Origin: an uncultured Paracoccaceae bacterium | GTDB taxonomy: Bacteria > Pseudomonadota > Alphaproteobacteria > Rhodobacterales > Rhodobacteraceae | Direction of reading: 5' to 3' | NCBI GenBank assembly: GCA_947500055.1 | Contig: CANMQO010000002.1 | Location: 124,001 to 188,000 of the forward strand | DNA length: 64,000 nt | Shown here: positions 63,688-64,000 of the stretch, one piece after another | Position numbering within the stretch: position 1 is the first letter of the stretch | Layout: each line of letters begins with the position of its first letter | The notes under the pieces: generated by a model | Seen by the model: only the letters and a program-made list of their open reading frames with translations | What the model was told of the DNA's origin: nothing | The model's database searches: none | Position numbers and translations under genes: made by a program

Positions 63688-64000
63688 CTAGATCAGGTTT
63701 ACGCCCGCATCAATCATTCCACCCTTTGCGGCAGCAAGTGATCCATCGAAATCGATCGCTCGGCAGAGTGCGGTATTGACCGTTACATCGAAGCCTAGTT
63801 TGGCCGCATCGACAGCAGAATAATTCACGCAAAAATCAGTGGCCAATCCGACCAGCGTCAACCTGTCAATTCCGCGGGTCCGAAGATACCCATCGAGCCC
63901 GGTGGCGGTCGTTTTGTCATTCTCGAAGAATGCCGAGTAACTGTCGATTGCGGGATCGTAACCTTTTCGGATGATCATGTCAGCTTGATCAGCGGCCAAA
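63688..64000 (-). CDS. pncA: Nicotinamidase/isochorismatase family protein, C-terminal part
   Basis: About 104 C-terminal residues of a cysteine hydrolase; the N-terminus lies beyond the right edge. DSYSAFFENDKTTATGLDGYLRTRGIDRL followed by VGLATDFCVNYSAVDAAKLGF is typical of PncA: the Cys in TDFCV is the nucleophile, and the preceding Ala-Thr is the cis-peptide site. The Asp and Lys of the triad would be in the missing or early part. PncA converts nicotinamide to nicotinate for NAD salvage. It is on the same strand as the catabolic cluster but separated from it by paralogue D on the opposite strand, so it is probably not part of that regulon. Confidence 0.88.
   Translation of the reverse strand, partial: LAADQADMIIRKGYDPAIDSYSAFFENDKTTATGLDGYLRTRGIDRLTLVGLATDFCVNYSAVDAAKLGFDVTVNTALCRAIDFDGSLAAAKGGMIDAGVNLI

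Overview
The window reads as a piece of chromosome from a marine alphaproteobacterium of the Rhodobacterales (Roseobacter group). This rests on gene content and order: waaA and lpxK with a DUF4170 gene between waaA and cysQ/pmbA; mutY divergent from DUF721 and dsbA; DUF3576-leuS-lptE-holA; pgsA-moaD-moaE; a short-signal porin beginning with an ADGHT-like mature end; and YjbH/YjbF exopolysaccharide genes. The DNA is GC-rich and densely coded. No gene-free stretch exceeds about 300 bases. I saw no insertion sequence, phage, CRISPR array or rRNA. The species is not determined.

Layout. 1-8.2 kb: end of a DUF2585 gene, aminotransferase, ftsK, a PhyH-type dioxygenase, an amidase (minus) and a UbiH-like hydroxylase. 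8.2-11.1 kb: GlsB-type membrane protein, a reverse cluster of Trm112-like, LON-domain and CnoX-like thioredoxin proteins, a NUDIX gene, and initiator tRNA-Met with promoter and terminator. 11.2-22.4 kb: AlkB-type monooxygenase, mutY, DUF721, dsbA, then the envelope operon pmbA-cysQ-DUF4170-waaA-lpxK and two tandem DUF2125 paralogues. 22.5-26.4 kb: four overlapping plus-strand genes (SDR, enoyl-CoA hydratase, MscS channel, HI0933-like flavoprotein). 26.4-31.1 kb: sulfotransferase-like gene, yjbH, yjbF and three tandem small exported membrane peptides. 31.1-36.9 kb: holA, lptE, leuS, DUF3576 and porin, all minus. 37-46.8 kb: yggS, rluA, VOC dioxygenase, aldehyde dehydrogenase, 1-Cys peroxiredoxin, LicD-like gene, pnp, pgsA-moaD-moaE.

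46.9-63.6 kb is the most interesting part: sixteen minus-strand genes, many overlapping by 1-4 bases, plus one divergent gene. They encode a CUT1 sugar-type ABC importer, a GMC oxidoreductase, a histidinol-dehydrogenase-like enzyme, an SDR, a LacI regulator, a bicupin, a MetE-like barrel protein, an alpha/beta hydrolase, an RraA-like aldolase, a 102-residue protein I do not recognise, and four NTF2/SnoaL-fold proteins with probably seven domains in total. Between the divergent ends (62424-62550) lie two identical 18-base LacI-type operators in inverted orientation, each next to a candidate sigma-70 promoter. I infer a LacI-controlled uptake and catabolic regulon for a small, probably carbohydrate- or polyol-like compound; the substrate cannot be read from the sequence.

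The window ends inside a nicotinamidase (pncA) gene. Start codons were re-chosen where a Shine-Dalgarno site, signal peptide or overlap pointed to a better one; such cases are stated in each entry.
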